Shown: one piece after another, positions 51,034 to 59,468 of the stretch
Position numbering within the stretch: position 1 is the first letter of the stretch
How the letters are laid out: each line of letters starts with the position of its first letter
Origin: Paenibacillus glycinis
GTDB lineage: Bacteria; Bacillota; Bacilli; Paenibacillales; Paenibacillaceae
Direction of reading: 5' to 3'
Assembly (NCBI RefSeq): GCF_009909185.1
Contig: NZ_JAAAMV010000003.1
Location: 434,001 to 498,000 of the forward strand
DNA length: 64,000 nucleotides
The notes under the pieces: generated by a model
What the model saw: the letters and a program-made list of their open reading frames with translations, nothing else
What the model was told of the DNA's origin: nothing
Database searches by the model: none
Translations under genes and position numbers: made by a program

Positions 51034-51819
51034 ATGAACAACGGCAGCACGGCGGATTTGCGAACGGCGATATTCCTGGCGGCCGTATGCGGTCAAACCT
51101 ACGTGCAATACGATAACGACGGGCTATTCCTGGTGCCGGAGACGTATCGTCTGGTCGGCCCGGTCGGCGCGTCTTCCTACGACGGCAAAGAAGAATTGTT
51201 CGGCTTCGTGCTCGAATCCGACCGCGGCGTCATCCTGGCCTTCCGCGGCACGATCTCGCCGACGGATTGGATCACGGACATGATCGCCCAACAGGTCGCC
51301 TTCAAGCCGATCGGGAAAGGCTGCCTGGCGCACCGCGGCTTCACCGACGTTTACATGTCCGCCCGCGATACGATTTTCCGCCTGTTGAAGGAGACGCCGG
51401 CGGAGAAGCCGCTGTTCGTGACCGGCCACAGCCTCGGCGGCGCGCTGGCGACGCTGGCTTCCGTCGACATCGCCGTCAACCGCAAGACGGCGAGCTTGAT
51501 CACGTACACGTACGGCTCGCCGCGCGTCGGCGACCCCGGCTTCGTCCGGCGCTACAACGCGGCCGTGCCGGTTTCCTTCCGCGTGCAGAACGAATTCGAC
51601 GTCGTGCCGCATCTGCCTCCGCTTGTCTACACCTCGCCCAAGACGGACAAAACCTATTACTACCTGCACGTCAAGGAAGAAGTGAAGCGCAGCTTCCGGA
51701 ACGGATCGGTAGGTCTCAACCATGTCATCGGCAGCTATTTCGCCGATCTGGCGAGCGAGGCGCCCGGCTTCGCGACGGCCGTCTGCTCGGCGCCGCCCGG
51801 ATGGTGCCCGATCAATTGA
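51034..51819 (+). CDS. Class 3 lipase family protein
   Basis: The 261-residue alpha/beta hydrolase has the nucleophile elbow VTGHSLGGALATL (Ser133), AFRGTISPTDWITD forming the lid/oxyanion region, and TYGSPRVGDPGFV; the catalytic Asp and His are probably in QNEFDVVPHLP and LNHVIG. No signal peptide is present, so it is intracellular or leaves by another route. ATG at 51034 is seven bases after GGGGGAG. It stands alone, convergent with the YjbR-like gene. Substrate may be a triglyceride or other ester. Confidence 0.88.
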   Translation: MNNGSTADLRTAIFLAAVCGQTYVQYDNDGLFLVPETYRLVGPVGASSYDGKEELFGFVLESDRGVILAFRGTISPTDWITDMIAQQVAFKPIGKGCLAHRGFTDVYMSARDTIFRLLKETPAEKPLFVTGHSLGGALATLASVDIAVNRKTASLITYTYGSPRVGDPGFVRRYNAAVPVSFRVQNEFDVVPHLPPLVYTSPKTDKTYYYLHVKEEVKRSFRNGSVGLNHVIGSYFADLASEAPGFATAVCSAPPGWCPIN

Positions 51820-51870
51820 GCCGCCCGGCGACGGATTCGCGGGCGGCCCGCCAATCGAGCGGAAACGGGC

Positions 51871-52221
51871 TTACGGCAGCCGAAGCAGCGCGTCGATCCG
51901 GTTCCGCTCCGCTTTCGGCAGACCCTGGAACACAAGCGCGTACGAATGCTGGATCATGTCGTATACTTCGCCCAGCGGGATCGTGCCGTCCACCGTCACG
52001 GAGTTCCAGTGCTTCTTGTTCAGATGATAGCCCGGCTTCACCGCTTCGTACTGCTCGCGCAGGTTCTCGGCGATCACGGGGTCGCATTTCAACGCGATCA
52101 CGTTGTCCGAGATAATCGCGAACATTTTGCCGCCGACCTTCATGACCAGCGGTTCCGGGCCGAACGGATAATCCTTCTCCGCGCATTTCATGGACAAGCA
52201 GTAATCGATGATCGGTTTCAT
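51871..52221 (-). CDS. MmcQ/YjbR family protein
   Basis: The 116-residue protein has the CyaY-like YjbR fold pattern: DYPFGPEPLVMKVGGKMFAIISDN, VIALKCDPVIAENLREQYEAVKPGYHLNKKHWNSVTVDGTIP and a C-terminal helix. Members are small DNA-binding-like proteins of uncertain role. The start at 52221 lies after AGAGGGGG. Monocistronic. Confidence 0.85.
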   Translation of the reverse strand: MKPIIDYCLSMKCAEKDYPFGPEPLVMKVGGKMFAIISDNVIALKCDPVIAENLREQYEAVKPGYHLNKKHWNSVTVDGTIPLGEVYDMIQHSYALVFQGLPKAERNRIDALLRLP

Positions 52222-52280
52222 TCGCGAAATCCCCCTCTGAAGTTACGGCAGCTATTAGATCGGTCATTGTCCTTATCGTT

Positions 52281-52312
52281 AAAAAAACTGAAGGCGAGAA
52301 TCACCTTCAGTT
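52281..52312 (-). terminator. Terminator after the 72-residue gene
   Basis: AACTGAAGG / CCTTCAGTT nine-bp stem with nine-base loop; the minus strand continues into seven T. Confidence 0.85.
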
Positions 52313-52323
52313 CTTCGTTTGCG

Positions 52324-52542
52324 TTATACGCCCATTTTCTTGCGCTGGTTGTTGACCTTTTTCGTATTCTGGCTCTTCATCGTTTGTTGGTTGCCGCCCG
52401 GACCGAACTTTTGCTTGCCGCCGTTCGCCTGTTCAAGCTTCTTCTGCGCGAGCTTCTGCTTGACGGCATCGGCAAGGGATACCTTCTTCGGCTGCTCCAG
52501 CTCTTGCTCTTGCGTTTCCGGCGTCGATTGGTTTTCTGACAT
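52324..52542 (-). CDS. Small basic, Gln/Lys-rich protein of unknown function
   Basis: The 72-residue protein has an acidic Gln-rich start (QSTPETQEQELEQP), a helix (KVSLADAVKQKLAQKKLEQAN) and a Gly/Lys/Gln-rich, probably disordered basic tail (QNTKKVNNQRKKMG). GAGGTG six bases before ATG 52542, together with a following terminator, supports it as a real gene. It may bind nucleic acid, but no family was recognised. Confidence 0.7.
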   Translation of the reverse strand: MSENQSTPETQEQELEQPKKVSLADAVKQKLAQKKLEQANGGKQKFGPGGNQQTMKSQNTKKVNNQRKKMGV

Positions 52543-52648
52543 TGAGATCACCTCGCCTTGATTGTACTACTCGTATTGTAGCGCTTTTTCGCCGCGCTTT
52601 CCAGTGTCTGCGCGCACATTCGCGCAGGTTCCTCGCGGCGTCGGGCGC

Positions 52649-52825
52649 CTATTCCCGCAGCGCCTCGTTCAGCTTCGTGGAGCGCAGCTCCCGGTCTCCG
52701 CCGCGCAGCAGACCGCGCAGCCGGACCAGCTCCCGTTGCAGGCGAAGCTTGTCGCCCCTCAGCTCCTCGATCTCCGCGAGCGCGGCCGCCAGCCGCTCCT
52801 CGAGCGAAGAATTCGGCTCGTTCAT
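52649..52825 (-). CDS. 58-residue coiled-coil protein of unknown function
   Basis: Starting MNEPNSSLEERLAAALAEIE, it continues as heptads of Leu with Arg/Glu (GDKLRLQRELVRLRGLLRG) and ends LNEALRE, so it is predicted to be one long amphipathic helix. ATG at 52825 lies after GGAAAGGGG and the strong codon bias fits the genome. It probably dimerises; the role is unknown. Confidence 0.6.
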   Translation of the reverse strand: MNEPNSSLEERLAAALAEIEELRGDKLRLQRELVRLRGLLRGGDRELRSTKLNEALRE

Positions 52826-52892
52826 CGCCGTCTACCCCTTTCCTGCCTTTACCCGTTTTACGTATCATTGTAACGCGCGGCAGCCCTCTTGT

Positions 52893-52953
52893 AAAAAATC
52901 CGGATGCGCGCGAAGGCCGGAGCACGGGGCTCCAAGCTTCGGCCTATCCGGAT
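52893..52953 (-). terminator. Terminator after the GH26 gene
   Basis: ATCCGGAT (52898-52905 and 52946-52953) pairs, enclosing AGGCCG / CGGCCT; the minus strand continues TTTTTTAC. Confidence 0.65.
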
Positions 52954-52974
52954 GCGGCCTTAAATTGCGCGAAC

Positions 52975-54603
52975 TTACTTTACGCTTACGGGGACCTTCT
53001 GCGTCGTGACGAGCTTGTTCCTGCCGTCGTATGCCCGCACGTCGACCTCGATCTTCTTGCCCCCGTACGGCGCGAAATCGATCTGCGCGGTCCAAGGCGG
53101 CGAAGCCGCCGTCGCGACGGTCCTGCCTCCGATGGCGTAGGTCACCTTCGCGAGCGTCGGCGACCAGGTTTTCACGTAGGCGGACACGCGCTGCGGCGAA
53201 GCGGGGACAGGAGAAGCGGCGCTCGCCGGCTTATAAGCGATAGGCGATTCGTCGCCGAAGCTGCTCAGGTAGAACGGGCTGCTCACGGACTGCTTGTAGC
53301 CGGCAAGCAGCTTCGGGTTGGCCGAGAGCATGTAATTCTTGATCCGCGCGGACGCGTCGTGGTTGCTGTCGAACCAGAAGACCGCTTTGACCTTCGGATA
53401 CAGCATCGGGAGCGTGGCGTAAAACTCGTTCATTTTGTACACGGCCCAGTCCGTCTTGTCCTGCTTCTTCTCCGGATACATGTACGAGACGCCGCCCTCG
53501 GAGACGAAGACCGGCTTGCGCGCGGCATAGAGCTTGTAGATGTTGTCGAATTTCTCGAGATGGCTGGAACGGTCCTCGCCCTGCCCCAGCGGATCGAGCG
53601 AAGGATCGAAGATGGAGTAGAGGCTGACCCCGACCCAATCGACCGCGTCGTCGCCGGGATAATAGTCTTGGATGTTGTACTCGGGCAGCCGGTCCGGCGC
53701 CCACACCATCGCGACGCTGTTCGGCGCCTCCCGATGGAACACCTTCGCGACGAGCCGGAATTTCGCGATGTACTCGTTCGGATCTTTCGTGTGCCAGATC
53801 ACCCAGTCGCCGTTCATTTCATTGGCGAATCGAAGGAACACCTGGACGCCGGAGGCTTCGATGTCGCGCGCCAGCTGATGCAGATAAGCGTCGTCCTTGA
53901 CCTCGCCGAGCCCTTTGAGCGGCTGGAGCCCGAGCTCGATCGCGGTTCCCGCCGCGCGCGCATGGTCGACATGGCTCTTGATGCTGGAGAACGGCTGGCC
54001 GTACGTAAAATAAAGCAAGTACGCCGCATGCTTCTTCCCCGTCAGCGCCGGAAACCGATCCGTATAGAAGGGATTCGCGGTCTTCGGGTTGTGGACGGCC
54101 GGATCCAGTTCGGCATATGCGCCGAGCAGCGCGCCGTTCTTCGGCTCGAACTTGGCGCCGTGCGCGTTGGCGCCGCCGACCGCGCCGGCCGTCGTCTCGA
54201 CGAAGAGGCTTGCCTTGCTGCGCAGCATGTCCGCCCTGCGTTTCGCCGCGATGCTGATCTGCGTTTGGCCGGCCAGTCCGGAATACTTCGCTTCCAGCTC
54301 CCAGCCGGCCACGGCGTTATCGTATTGCTGCAGCTTCGCGTAGTCGTCGCCGATCCGCCGGTACATGCCCGCGGCGTTGCCGTACTGCCGCTGTTTGACG
54401 AATTCCGGCGCGATTTGTTTGTATTTGGCGATCGCCTCCGCGTATTTCCCCTGGCCGTCGAGCTTCTGCGCTTGCTTGTACGCGCCCCACGCGTCCATCG
54501 CCTGAACGTCCTGCGCGCGCGCCGTCGAGAACGCGATCAGCGTTGCCGCCAAGAGAAGCAGCAGCTTTCTTCCGAATGTCGTTCGTCCGCGATAAATCCT
54601 CAC
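52975..54603 (-). CDS. Secreted glycoside hydrolase family 26-like protein with TPR-like N terminus
   Basis: The 542-residue protein has a signal peptide (LLLLLAATLIAFSTARA), a helical N-terminal part (residues about 36-130; KLDGQGKYAEAIAKYKQIAPEF resembles a tetratricopeptide repeat), a GH26 barrel (about 135-440) and a C-terminal beta-sandwich (about 455-542, VDVRAYDGRNKLVTTQKV). Catalytic Glu262 lies in FRFANEMNGDW and Glu369 in PVFVSEGGVSY, matching the GH26 acid/base and nucleophile. GH26 enzymes cut mannans or related beta-glycans outside the cell. It diverges from the VanY-type gene. Confidence 0.8.
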   Translation of the reverse strand: MRIYRGRTTFGRKLLLLLAATLIAFSTARAQDVQAMDAWGAYKQAQKLDGQGKYAEAIAKYKQIAPEFVKQRQYGNAAGMYRRIGDDYAKLQQYDNAVAGWELEAKYSGLAGQTQISIAAKRRADMLRSKASLFVETTAGAVGGANAHGAKFEPKNGALLGAYAELDPAVHNPKTANPFYTDRFPALTGKKHAAYLLYFTYGQPFSSIKSHVDHARAAGTAIELGLQPLKGLGEVKDDAYLHQLARDIEASGVQVFLRFANEMNGDWVIWHTKDPNEYIAKFRLVAKVFHREAPNSVAMVWAPDRLPEYNIQDYYPGDDAVDWVGVSLYSIFDPSLDPLGQGEDRSSHLEKFDNIYKLYAARKPVFVSEGGVSYMYPEKKQDKTDWAVYKMNEFYATLPMLYPKVKAVFWFDSNHDASARIKNYMLSANPKLLAGYKQSVSSPFYLSSFGDESPIAYKPASAASPVPASPQRVSAYVKTWSPTLAKVTYAIGGRTVATAASPPWTAQIDFAPYGGKKIEVDVRAYDGRNKLVTTQKVPVSVK

Positions 54604-54744
54604 TTAGGCAGTTCCCCCGAATTTCATAAAATGATTGGTTATCGATTTCCATATTACAGCAATCGCCAGGACGGTTGGAAGACGTCTATTGACAAGAGTC
54701 GACGATTAATTCGAATTTTCTCCTTCGCCGATCGACGAACCGCG

Positions 54745-54774
54745 TTGTACAAGTGCAACAAATCTCATTATAAT
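54745..54774 (+). promoter_or_regulatory. Sigma-A promoter of the VanY-type gene
   Basis: TTGTAC (54745-54750), 18-base spacer, TATAAT (54769-54774), about 105 bases before the start codon. Confidence 0.6.
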
Positions 54775-54878
54775 ATTCGTTGTAATAAGTTGTAGAAGAG
54801 AAACCGTACTTGTGACAAGCCGAATCTCGGCTGCGATGAAAGCAATGGACGGCCGTACATTAGGAGGCAAGGAATCTT

Positions 54879-55766
54879 TTGAAAAAAACCGCAATCCTAT
54901 CCATCGTCGTGCTCTGCATCGCGCTCGGGGCCGTGATCATAGCGAAGCAAACCTCCATCCTTCAGAACGCGTTCGGCGATCCTTCGGCCGCGGACACCGA
55001 TGGCAACACGAACCCGGCTTCCTCCGGGACAAGCAGCAGCGGAGGCAATGACGGCGGCAAACCCGCCGGCACGCAGACGGACGACGACCAACCGGCAGCG
55101 ACGCAAACCTCCGCCCAATCGGAGCTCCAGCGTTTTTTGCACGATAACGCGGCGTCGCGCACGACCATCAAAAAAGACGGCGTCGCCTTCGTCACGAACT
55201 CGACCAGCACCCTCGTCCTCGTCAACAAGAAGCGCGAGCTCGATCCCGGCTACGTGCCGGGCGACCTGGTGAAGGCGCCGGTGCCCTTCTCCTTCTCCGG
55301 CGACAGCCCGAAGCAGGAGATGCGCAAGGTGGCCGCGGACGCGCTAGGCAAGCTGTTCGCGGGCGCCAAGCAGGACGGCATCGAGCTGAAGGCCGTCTCC
55401 GGCTACCGGTCCTACGCCTCGCAGAAATCGATCTTCAACGCCTATGCCAAGACGCACGGCGAAGAGGAAGCGAACACGTTCAGCGCCCATCCCGGCCAGA
55501 GCGAGCATCAGACCGGACTCGCGATGGACGTCTCCAGCGCCAGCGTCCATTACGGCCTCGAAGAAAGCTACGGCGAGACCAAGGAAGGCAAATGGCTGAA
55601 AGCCCACGCCGCGGACTACGGCTTTATTATCCGCTTCGAGCAAGGCAAAGAGAAGGAAACCGGCTATATGTACGAGCCTTGGCACGTACGCTACGTCGGC
55701 GTCTACGTCGCCCAGGACATCAAGAAGCTCGGCTTGACGCTGGAAGCGTACTTGGCCCGCTTCTAA
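54879..55766 (+). CDS. D-alanyl-D-alanine carboxypeptidase, VanY/DdcY type (M15B)
   Basis: A single N-terminal helix (TAILSIVVLCIALGAVIIA) anchors the 295-residue protein; a Ser/Gly/Thr/Gln-rich linker of about 60 residues follows, then an M15 zinc peptidase domain. Motifs are SGYRSYASQKSIFNAY, HPGQSEHQTGLAMDVSS with Zn ligands His and Asp, and EPWHVRYVG with the third ligand. Such enzymes trim the terminal D-Ala of peptidoglycan stem peptides. The start is TTG at 54879, 11 bases after AGGAGG. Confidence 0.9.
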   Translation: MKKTAILSIVVLCIALGAVIIAKQTSILQNAFGDPSAADTDGNTNPASSGTSSSGGNDGGKPAGTQTDDDQPAATQTSAQSELQRFLHDNAASRTTIKKDGVAFVTNSTSTLVLVNKKRELDPGYVPGDLVKAPVPFSFSGDSPKQEMRKVAADALGKLFAGAKQDGIELKAVSGYRSYASQKSIFNAYAKTHGEEEANTFSAHPGQSEHQTGLAMDVSSASVHYGLEESYGETKEGKWLKAHAADYGFIIRFEQGKEKETGYMYEPWHVRYVGVYVAQDIKKLGLTLEAYLARF

Positions 55767-55793
55767 CGGACGCGCCAAGCGCCGAACGCCATA

Positions 55794-55837
55794 AAAGGCC
55801 GGCGGTTTGTCATCAACATGACAAACCGCCGGCCTTT
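55794..55837. terminator. Bidirectional terminator between VanY-type and MBL genes
   Basis: Perfect 20-bp stem (55794-55813 with 55818-55837) around CAAC, between convergent genes. Confidence 0.92.
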
Positions 55838-55854
55838 GCCGTTCGTGCGGGCGT

Positions 55855-56772
55855 TTACGGCTCGAAGACCATCAAGTCCCGGCCCATCGTGATTTTGCCC
55901 GGGAAAATATCGCGCATCCCCTCCGTGTATTCCGCCTCCGCTTCCTCCGTCGGAAAAGGCGCCGGAATATGGTGCGTCAGCACGAGATGGGGCACGCCGG
56001 CCTGCTTGGCCAGCTCCGCGACCTGAAGCGTCGTCGAGTGATACTTGGCCGGATTGTTCAGCGATTGCGCCTGTTCCGGGAATTCCGCGATCAGCGCGTC
56101 CAGCCACGCTTTGTTGTACGATTCGTGGATCAGCAGATCGGCGCCCTGGCTATGCTTGATCATGTTCGCCACCGGAATGGTATCCCCGGAGACGACCGCC
56201 GACTTGCCGTTGTATTCGACTTTGTACGCAAGCGCGGGATACACCGGCCGGTGATCGACCTCGAACGCCGTGATTCGGATGCCGTCCTTGTCATACACGA
56301 CGCCCTCGTTGGACTCGTGGTACTCGATTCGCGAGGCGTCCTCCGCCGACAGGTTGTAATTGACCCGCAGGTTGGCGTCGAAATCGAACGATTCCCGCAT
56401 CTTCCCGATAATCTCGCGCGTCGTCGTCGGACCGTACACGTTCATCGGGACCGACCGGCCTTCGAACACGCGGCCCGGCACGACATGCGTCCGCCAGCTG
56501 GAGATGAAGACGTCGAAGAATCCCGAGTTGTGGTCGCTGTGATGATGCGTGAACAAGACATCCGATACGCGCTGCGGCATGATGCCGGCTTTGATCAATT
56601 GATCCACGACGGCGCCGCCGCAGTCGATCAGGAACACCTTGCTGCCGGCCAATATCGCGACCGAGGATTTGGCCCGGCCTCCGAATGCCCGCGGCGTCCC
56701 GGTGCCGAGCAGGATCACCTTCAGCTGCTCGTGGTAATCCGGGACGAGGTTGGCTTGCGTTTGAATCAGCAT
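55855..56772 (-). CDS. MBL-fold metallohydrolase (RNase Z/arylsulfatase-like)
   Basis: The 305-residue protein has the metallo-beta-lactamase motif THHHSDHNSGF (HXHXDH), a start typical of RNase Z-like and AtsA-like proteins (LKVILLGTGTPRAFGGRAKSSVAIL), SGDTIPVANMIKHSQGADLLIHES and VLTHHIPAPF. It most resembles the group that includes periplasmic-type aryl sulfatases and cyclic phosphodiesterases, but no signal peptide is visible. It starts 24 bases after the SBP gene and so closes the Crp/ABC operon; it may act on the imported compound. Confidence 0.87.
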   Translation of the reverse strand: MLIQTQANLVPDYHEQLKVILLGTGTPRAFGGRAKSSVAILAGSKVFLIDCGGAVVDQLIKAGIMPQRVSDVLFTHHHSDHNSGFFDVFISSWRTHVVPGRVFEGRSVPMNVYGPTTTREIIGKMRESFDFDANLRVNYNLSAEDASRIEYHESNEGVVYDKDGIRITAFEVDHRPVYPALAYKVEYNGKSAVVSGDTIPVANMIKHSQGADLLIHESYNKAWLDALIAEFPEQAQSLNNPAKYHSTTLQVAELAKQAGVPHLVLTHHIPAPFPTEEAEAEYTEGMRDIFPGKITMGRDLMVFEP

Positions 56773-56796
56773 GTCTGCTACCTCCGAAATGATGCG

Positions 56797-57867
56797 TTAT
56801 TTGTCTTTCTTCGCTTCGTCGAGCACAGAAGGATCGTAGAATTGGCTTAAGTCCACCTGACTCTCGTCGTCGATGCCCTTGATGTAGCCCGCGTCGAACG
56901 AGACCTTGGCCATCGTCTTGATCACGTCCAGATCCACGTCCTCGGTCAGGTTCAAATGGTCCAGCGCCGCTTTGATCAGCTTCGCGTCCATGCCTTTGCC
57001 GCTCAGCTCCTTCAATTCGTCGCTGATGATCGCGTAGGAGTCGTCCGGATGCTGCTTGATGAAATCGATGCCTTCTTCATTCGCCTTGATCGCGCCTTTG
57101 GCCAAGTCGCGGTGGTCCTTCAGGAACTTATCGCTCGCCATCAGGATCGTTAGCGGATAATTGCCGTCGTTCGGCGGAATTTTGTCCCAATCGACCAGCA
57201 CGACGCCGCTGCCTTCCTCGACCATCTGCGTCCCCCACGGCTCCGGAATGAGCGTCGCGTCGACTTCCTTCTGGCGCATGGCGACGAGCGTATCGGCCGG
57301 GGCGCGGGTGATGATCTGCACGCCGGATTTGTCCGTCGTGACCTTCAGCCCTTCCTGCTGCAGCAGCAGGCGCAGGGAGATCTCGTTCGTGCTGCCCTTG
57401 GTCGGGATGGCGACCGTCTTGCCGACGAGGTCCTTCACGGAGGAGATCCCGGCCTCCTTGCCCGCGATCAATACCGCGCCCCCGTTGTTGGAGCCCGCGA
57501 TGATCCGGAAGTTCTTGCTTTTCAAATATTGGTTGATCGCCGGGCCCGGGCCGACGTAGCCCAGATCGATCTGGTTCGTGGCGATGGCGGTGGAGAAGTC
57601 GGAGCCGTTGTCGAAGGCCGTGACTTCGATCTTCGCGTTCTTGCCGAATTCGTCCTGGAAATACCCGTTCTTCAGGGCAACGAAGCCCGGCGCGTGCGTG
57701 ACGTTCTTCAGGATGCCGATCTTGACGGTCACCTGCTCGTCGGCCGACGCGGCCTTATCGCCGTTCGAGCCGCAAGCGGACAGCAACCCCGTCAATCCGA
57801 GCGCTACGCCCAGCAGGATCAGTTTCTTTCGGAGCTTCGATCTATTTGTTTTCTTTGTCAGATTCAT
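56797..57867 (-). CDS. Aliphatic sulfonate/nitrate-type ABC substrate-binding lipoprotein (SsuA/NrtT-like)
   Basis: A lipoprotein signal (LGLTGLLSACG) precedes a 330-residue binding protein with VKIGILKNVTHAPGFVALKNGYFQDEFG, IATNQIDLGYVGPGPAIN, GKTVAIPTKGSTNEISLRLLLQ and PEPWGTQMVEEG, the pattern of the SsuA/TauA/NMT1 family. Ligands of the family include sulfonates, taurine, nitrate and pyrimidines. ATG at 57867 follows GGGGGAAG. It lies 34 bases behind the permease gene. The particular ligand is unknown. Confidence 0.9.
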   Translation of the reverse strand: MNLTKKTNRSKLRKKLILLGVALGLTGLLSACGSNGDKAASADEQVTVKIGILKNVTHAPGFVALKNGYFQDEFGKNAKIEVTAFDNGSDFSTAIATNQIDLGYVGPGPAINQYLKSKNFRIIAGSNNGGAVLIAGKEAGISSVKDLVGKTVAIPTKGSTNEISLRLLLQQEGLKVTTDKSGVQIITRAPADTLVAMRQKEVDATLIPEPWGTQMVEEGSGVVLVDWDKIPPNDGNYPLTILMASDKFLKDHRDLAKGAIKANEEGIDFIKQHPDDSYAIISDELKELSGKGMDAKLIKAALDHLNLTEDVDLDVIKTMAKVSFDAGYIKGIDDESQVDLSQFYDPSVLDEAKKDK

Positions 57868-57901
57868 CGTTTCTTCCCCCGTATCATGGATAATCGAGCT
57901 T

Positions 57902-58666
57902 TTATTTCTTTGCCGCATGCAGGCCGAAGCGGACCATGATGCCGTCCTCCAGCCGCTTGAAACAGAAATGATCGGAAATCGTGCCGATGACCGCGATGAT
58001 GATGACCACGCATAGAATCGTCGCCGTGTCGCCGATGTCGCGGCTGTCCTGCAGCGTCTGGCCGAGGCCGAGACCCCGGCCGATCAGCTCCCCGGCCGTA
58101 AGGGCGCGCCACGCGAACGCCCATGCCACGCGAACGCCCGTGATCAGATGCGGGAAGGCGGCGGGCAGCATGACCTGATAGAACATTTTCAAGCCGTTGC
58201 CCGTGCCCATCATCTGCGCTGCCCGGAGGTGAATCTTCGAGATCTGCACGATGCCCGTTCGCGATGCCATCGACATCGTCCACGTTGCGCCGATCGTCGT
58301 GATGAAGACGACCGAGGTGTCGTTCAGCCCGAACCAGATGATGGCGAAGGGCAGCCAAGCGATGCTCGGCACCGTCTGCAGCGCCACCACGAGGAAGCCG
58401 AAGGTCTCGTCGAAGAACCGGAACCGCGCGAACAGGAAGCCGAGTCCCGTCCCGAGCACGATGGAGATGACGAAGGAGATGAGCAGCCTGCGCATGCTGG
58501 CGACGATCGAGCCGAACAGATGCCCGTTCGCGAACCCGTCGTAGAACGCCTCCAAGGTCTGCAGCGGGGAAGGGAACTTCCAACCCCAATCGAAAATCCT
58601 ATATCCCAATTCCCAGATTACGATCAGGAAGATCAGGAACAGCGTTCTTCGCAATGCGATAGTCAT
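57902..58666 (-). CDS. ABC transporter permease, SsuC-like
   Basis: The 254-residue protein has six helices and the EAA loop AAQMMGTGNGLKMFYQVMLPAAFPHLITGVRVAWAFAWRALTAGELI typical of SsuC/TauC. ATG at 58666 is 68 bases inside the end of the ATPase gene, an unusually long overlap. The ribosome site GAAGAG... ahead of it is GAGATGGG. It forms the channel with the ATPase and SBP of the same operon. Confidence 0.9.
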   Translation of the reverse strand: MTIALRRTLFLIFLIVIWELGYRIFDWGWKFPSPLQTLEAFYDGFANGHLFGSIVASMRRLLISFVISIVLGTGLGFLFARFRFFDETFGFLVVALQTVPSIAWLPFAIIWFGLNDTSVVFITTIGATWTMSMASRTGIVQISKIHLRAAQMMGTGNGLKMFYQVMLPAAFPHLITGVRVAWAFAWRALTAGELIGRGLGLGQTLQDSRDIGDTATILCVVIIIAVIGTISDHFCFKRLEDGIMVRFGLHAAKK

Positions 58667-59438
58667 GGCCCATCTCCTCTCTGACGACCTTCTCCAGCTC
58701 CTCCGAGAGCGTCTCCATGATTTTGTTCTCGTAGTGATGAATGAGCGGATCGCCGGCCTGATGGGGCCGCGCCGCCTGGATGGCGAATTCCTTCTTGATC
58801 CGGCCCGGCTGCGTCGACATCACGAGCACGCGGTCGGACAGCAGCACCGCTTCCCGGATGTTATGCGTGATGAACAGCACCGTCTTGCGCGTCCGCAGCC
58901 AGATGTCCTCCAGGTCCTTCTGCAAGATATACCGGGTCTGTTCGTCGAGCGCCGCGAACGGTTCGTCCATCAGCAGAATGTCCGGCTCCATGACGAGCGC
59001 CCTCGCGATGGCCACCCGCTGCTTCATCCCGCCCGACAGCTCGTGCGGGTAGCGGTCGATGAATTTGCTCAAGTGCACCGACTTGATGCCTTCCAACGCC
59101 CGCGCATGCCGCTCTTTCTTCGGCACGCCCTGCTGCTTCAAGCCGAACGCGACGTTGTCCAGCACGTTCAGCCACGGGAACAGGCCGTGCTCCTGGAACA
59201 CGACGACCTTGCCCGCGCCCGGTCCCTTGACGGGTTCGCCGTTCACGCGGATCGTTCCATCGTAAGCCTTTTCGAAGCCGGCAATCAGGTTGAGCAGCGT
59301 GGATTTGCCGCAGCCGGAAGGACCGAGCAGGGAGACGAACTCCCCCTGCTTGATCGTGAACGACACCTCGTCCAGCGCCTGATAGGACGTGCCTTTCTTC
59401 TGTTCGAACGATTTACTGACCTTGTCGATCTCGATCAT
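58599..59438 (-). CDS. ABC transporter ATP-binding protein, SsuB/TauB-like
   Basis: This 279-residue ATPase has Walker A GPSGCGKST, signature LSGGMKQRVA, Walker B ILLMDEPFAALDEQTR and switch THN, the SsuB/TauB import class. The end of the protein (KNAVPDLPDRNLGIGI) reaches 68 bases into the permease gene. It starts 30 bases after the Crp gene, so regulator and transporter form one unit. Confidence 0.92.
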   Translation of the reverse strand: MIEIDKVSKSFEQKKGTSYQALDEVSFTIKQGEFVSLLGPSGCGKSTLLNLIAGFEKAYDGTIRVNGEPVKGPGAGKVVVFQEHGLFPWLNVLDNVAFGLKQQGVPKKERHARALEGIKSVHLSKFIDRYPHELSGGMKQRVAIARALVMEPDILLMDEPFAALDEQTRYILQKDLEDIWLRTRKTVLFITHNIREAVLLSDRVLVMSTQPGRIKKEFAIQAARPHQAGDPLIHHYENKIMETLSEELEKVVREEMGHDYRIAKNAVPDLPDRNLGIGI

Positions 59439-59468
59439 GCCGGTCCCTCCTCTCCAAGCCGCGCACGG

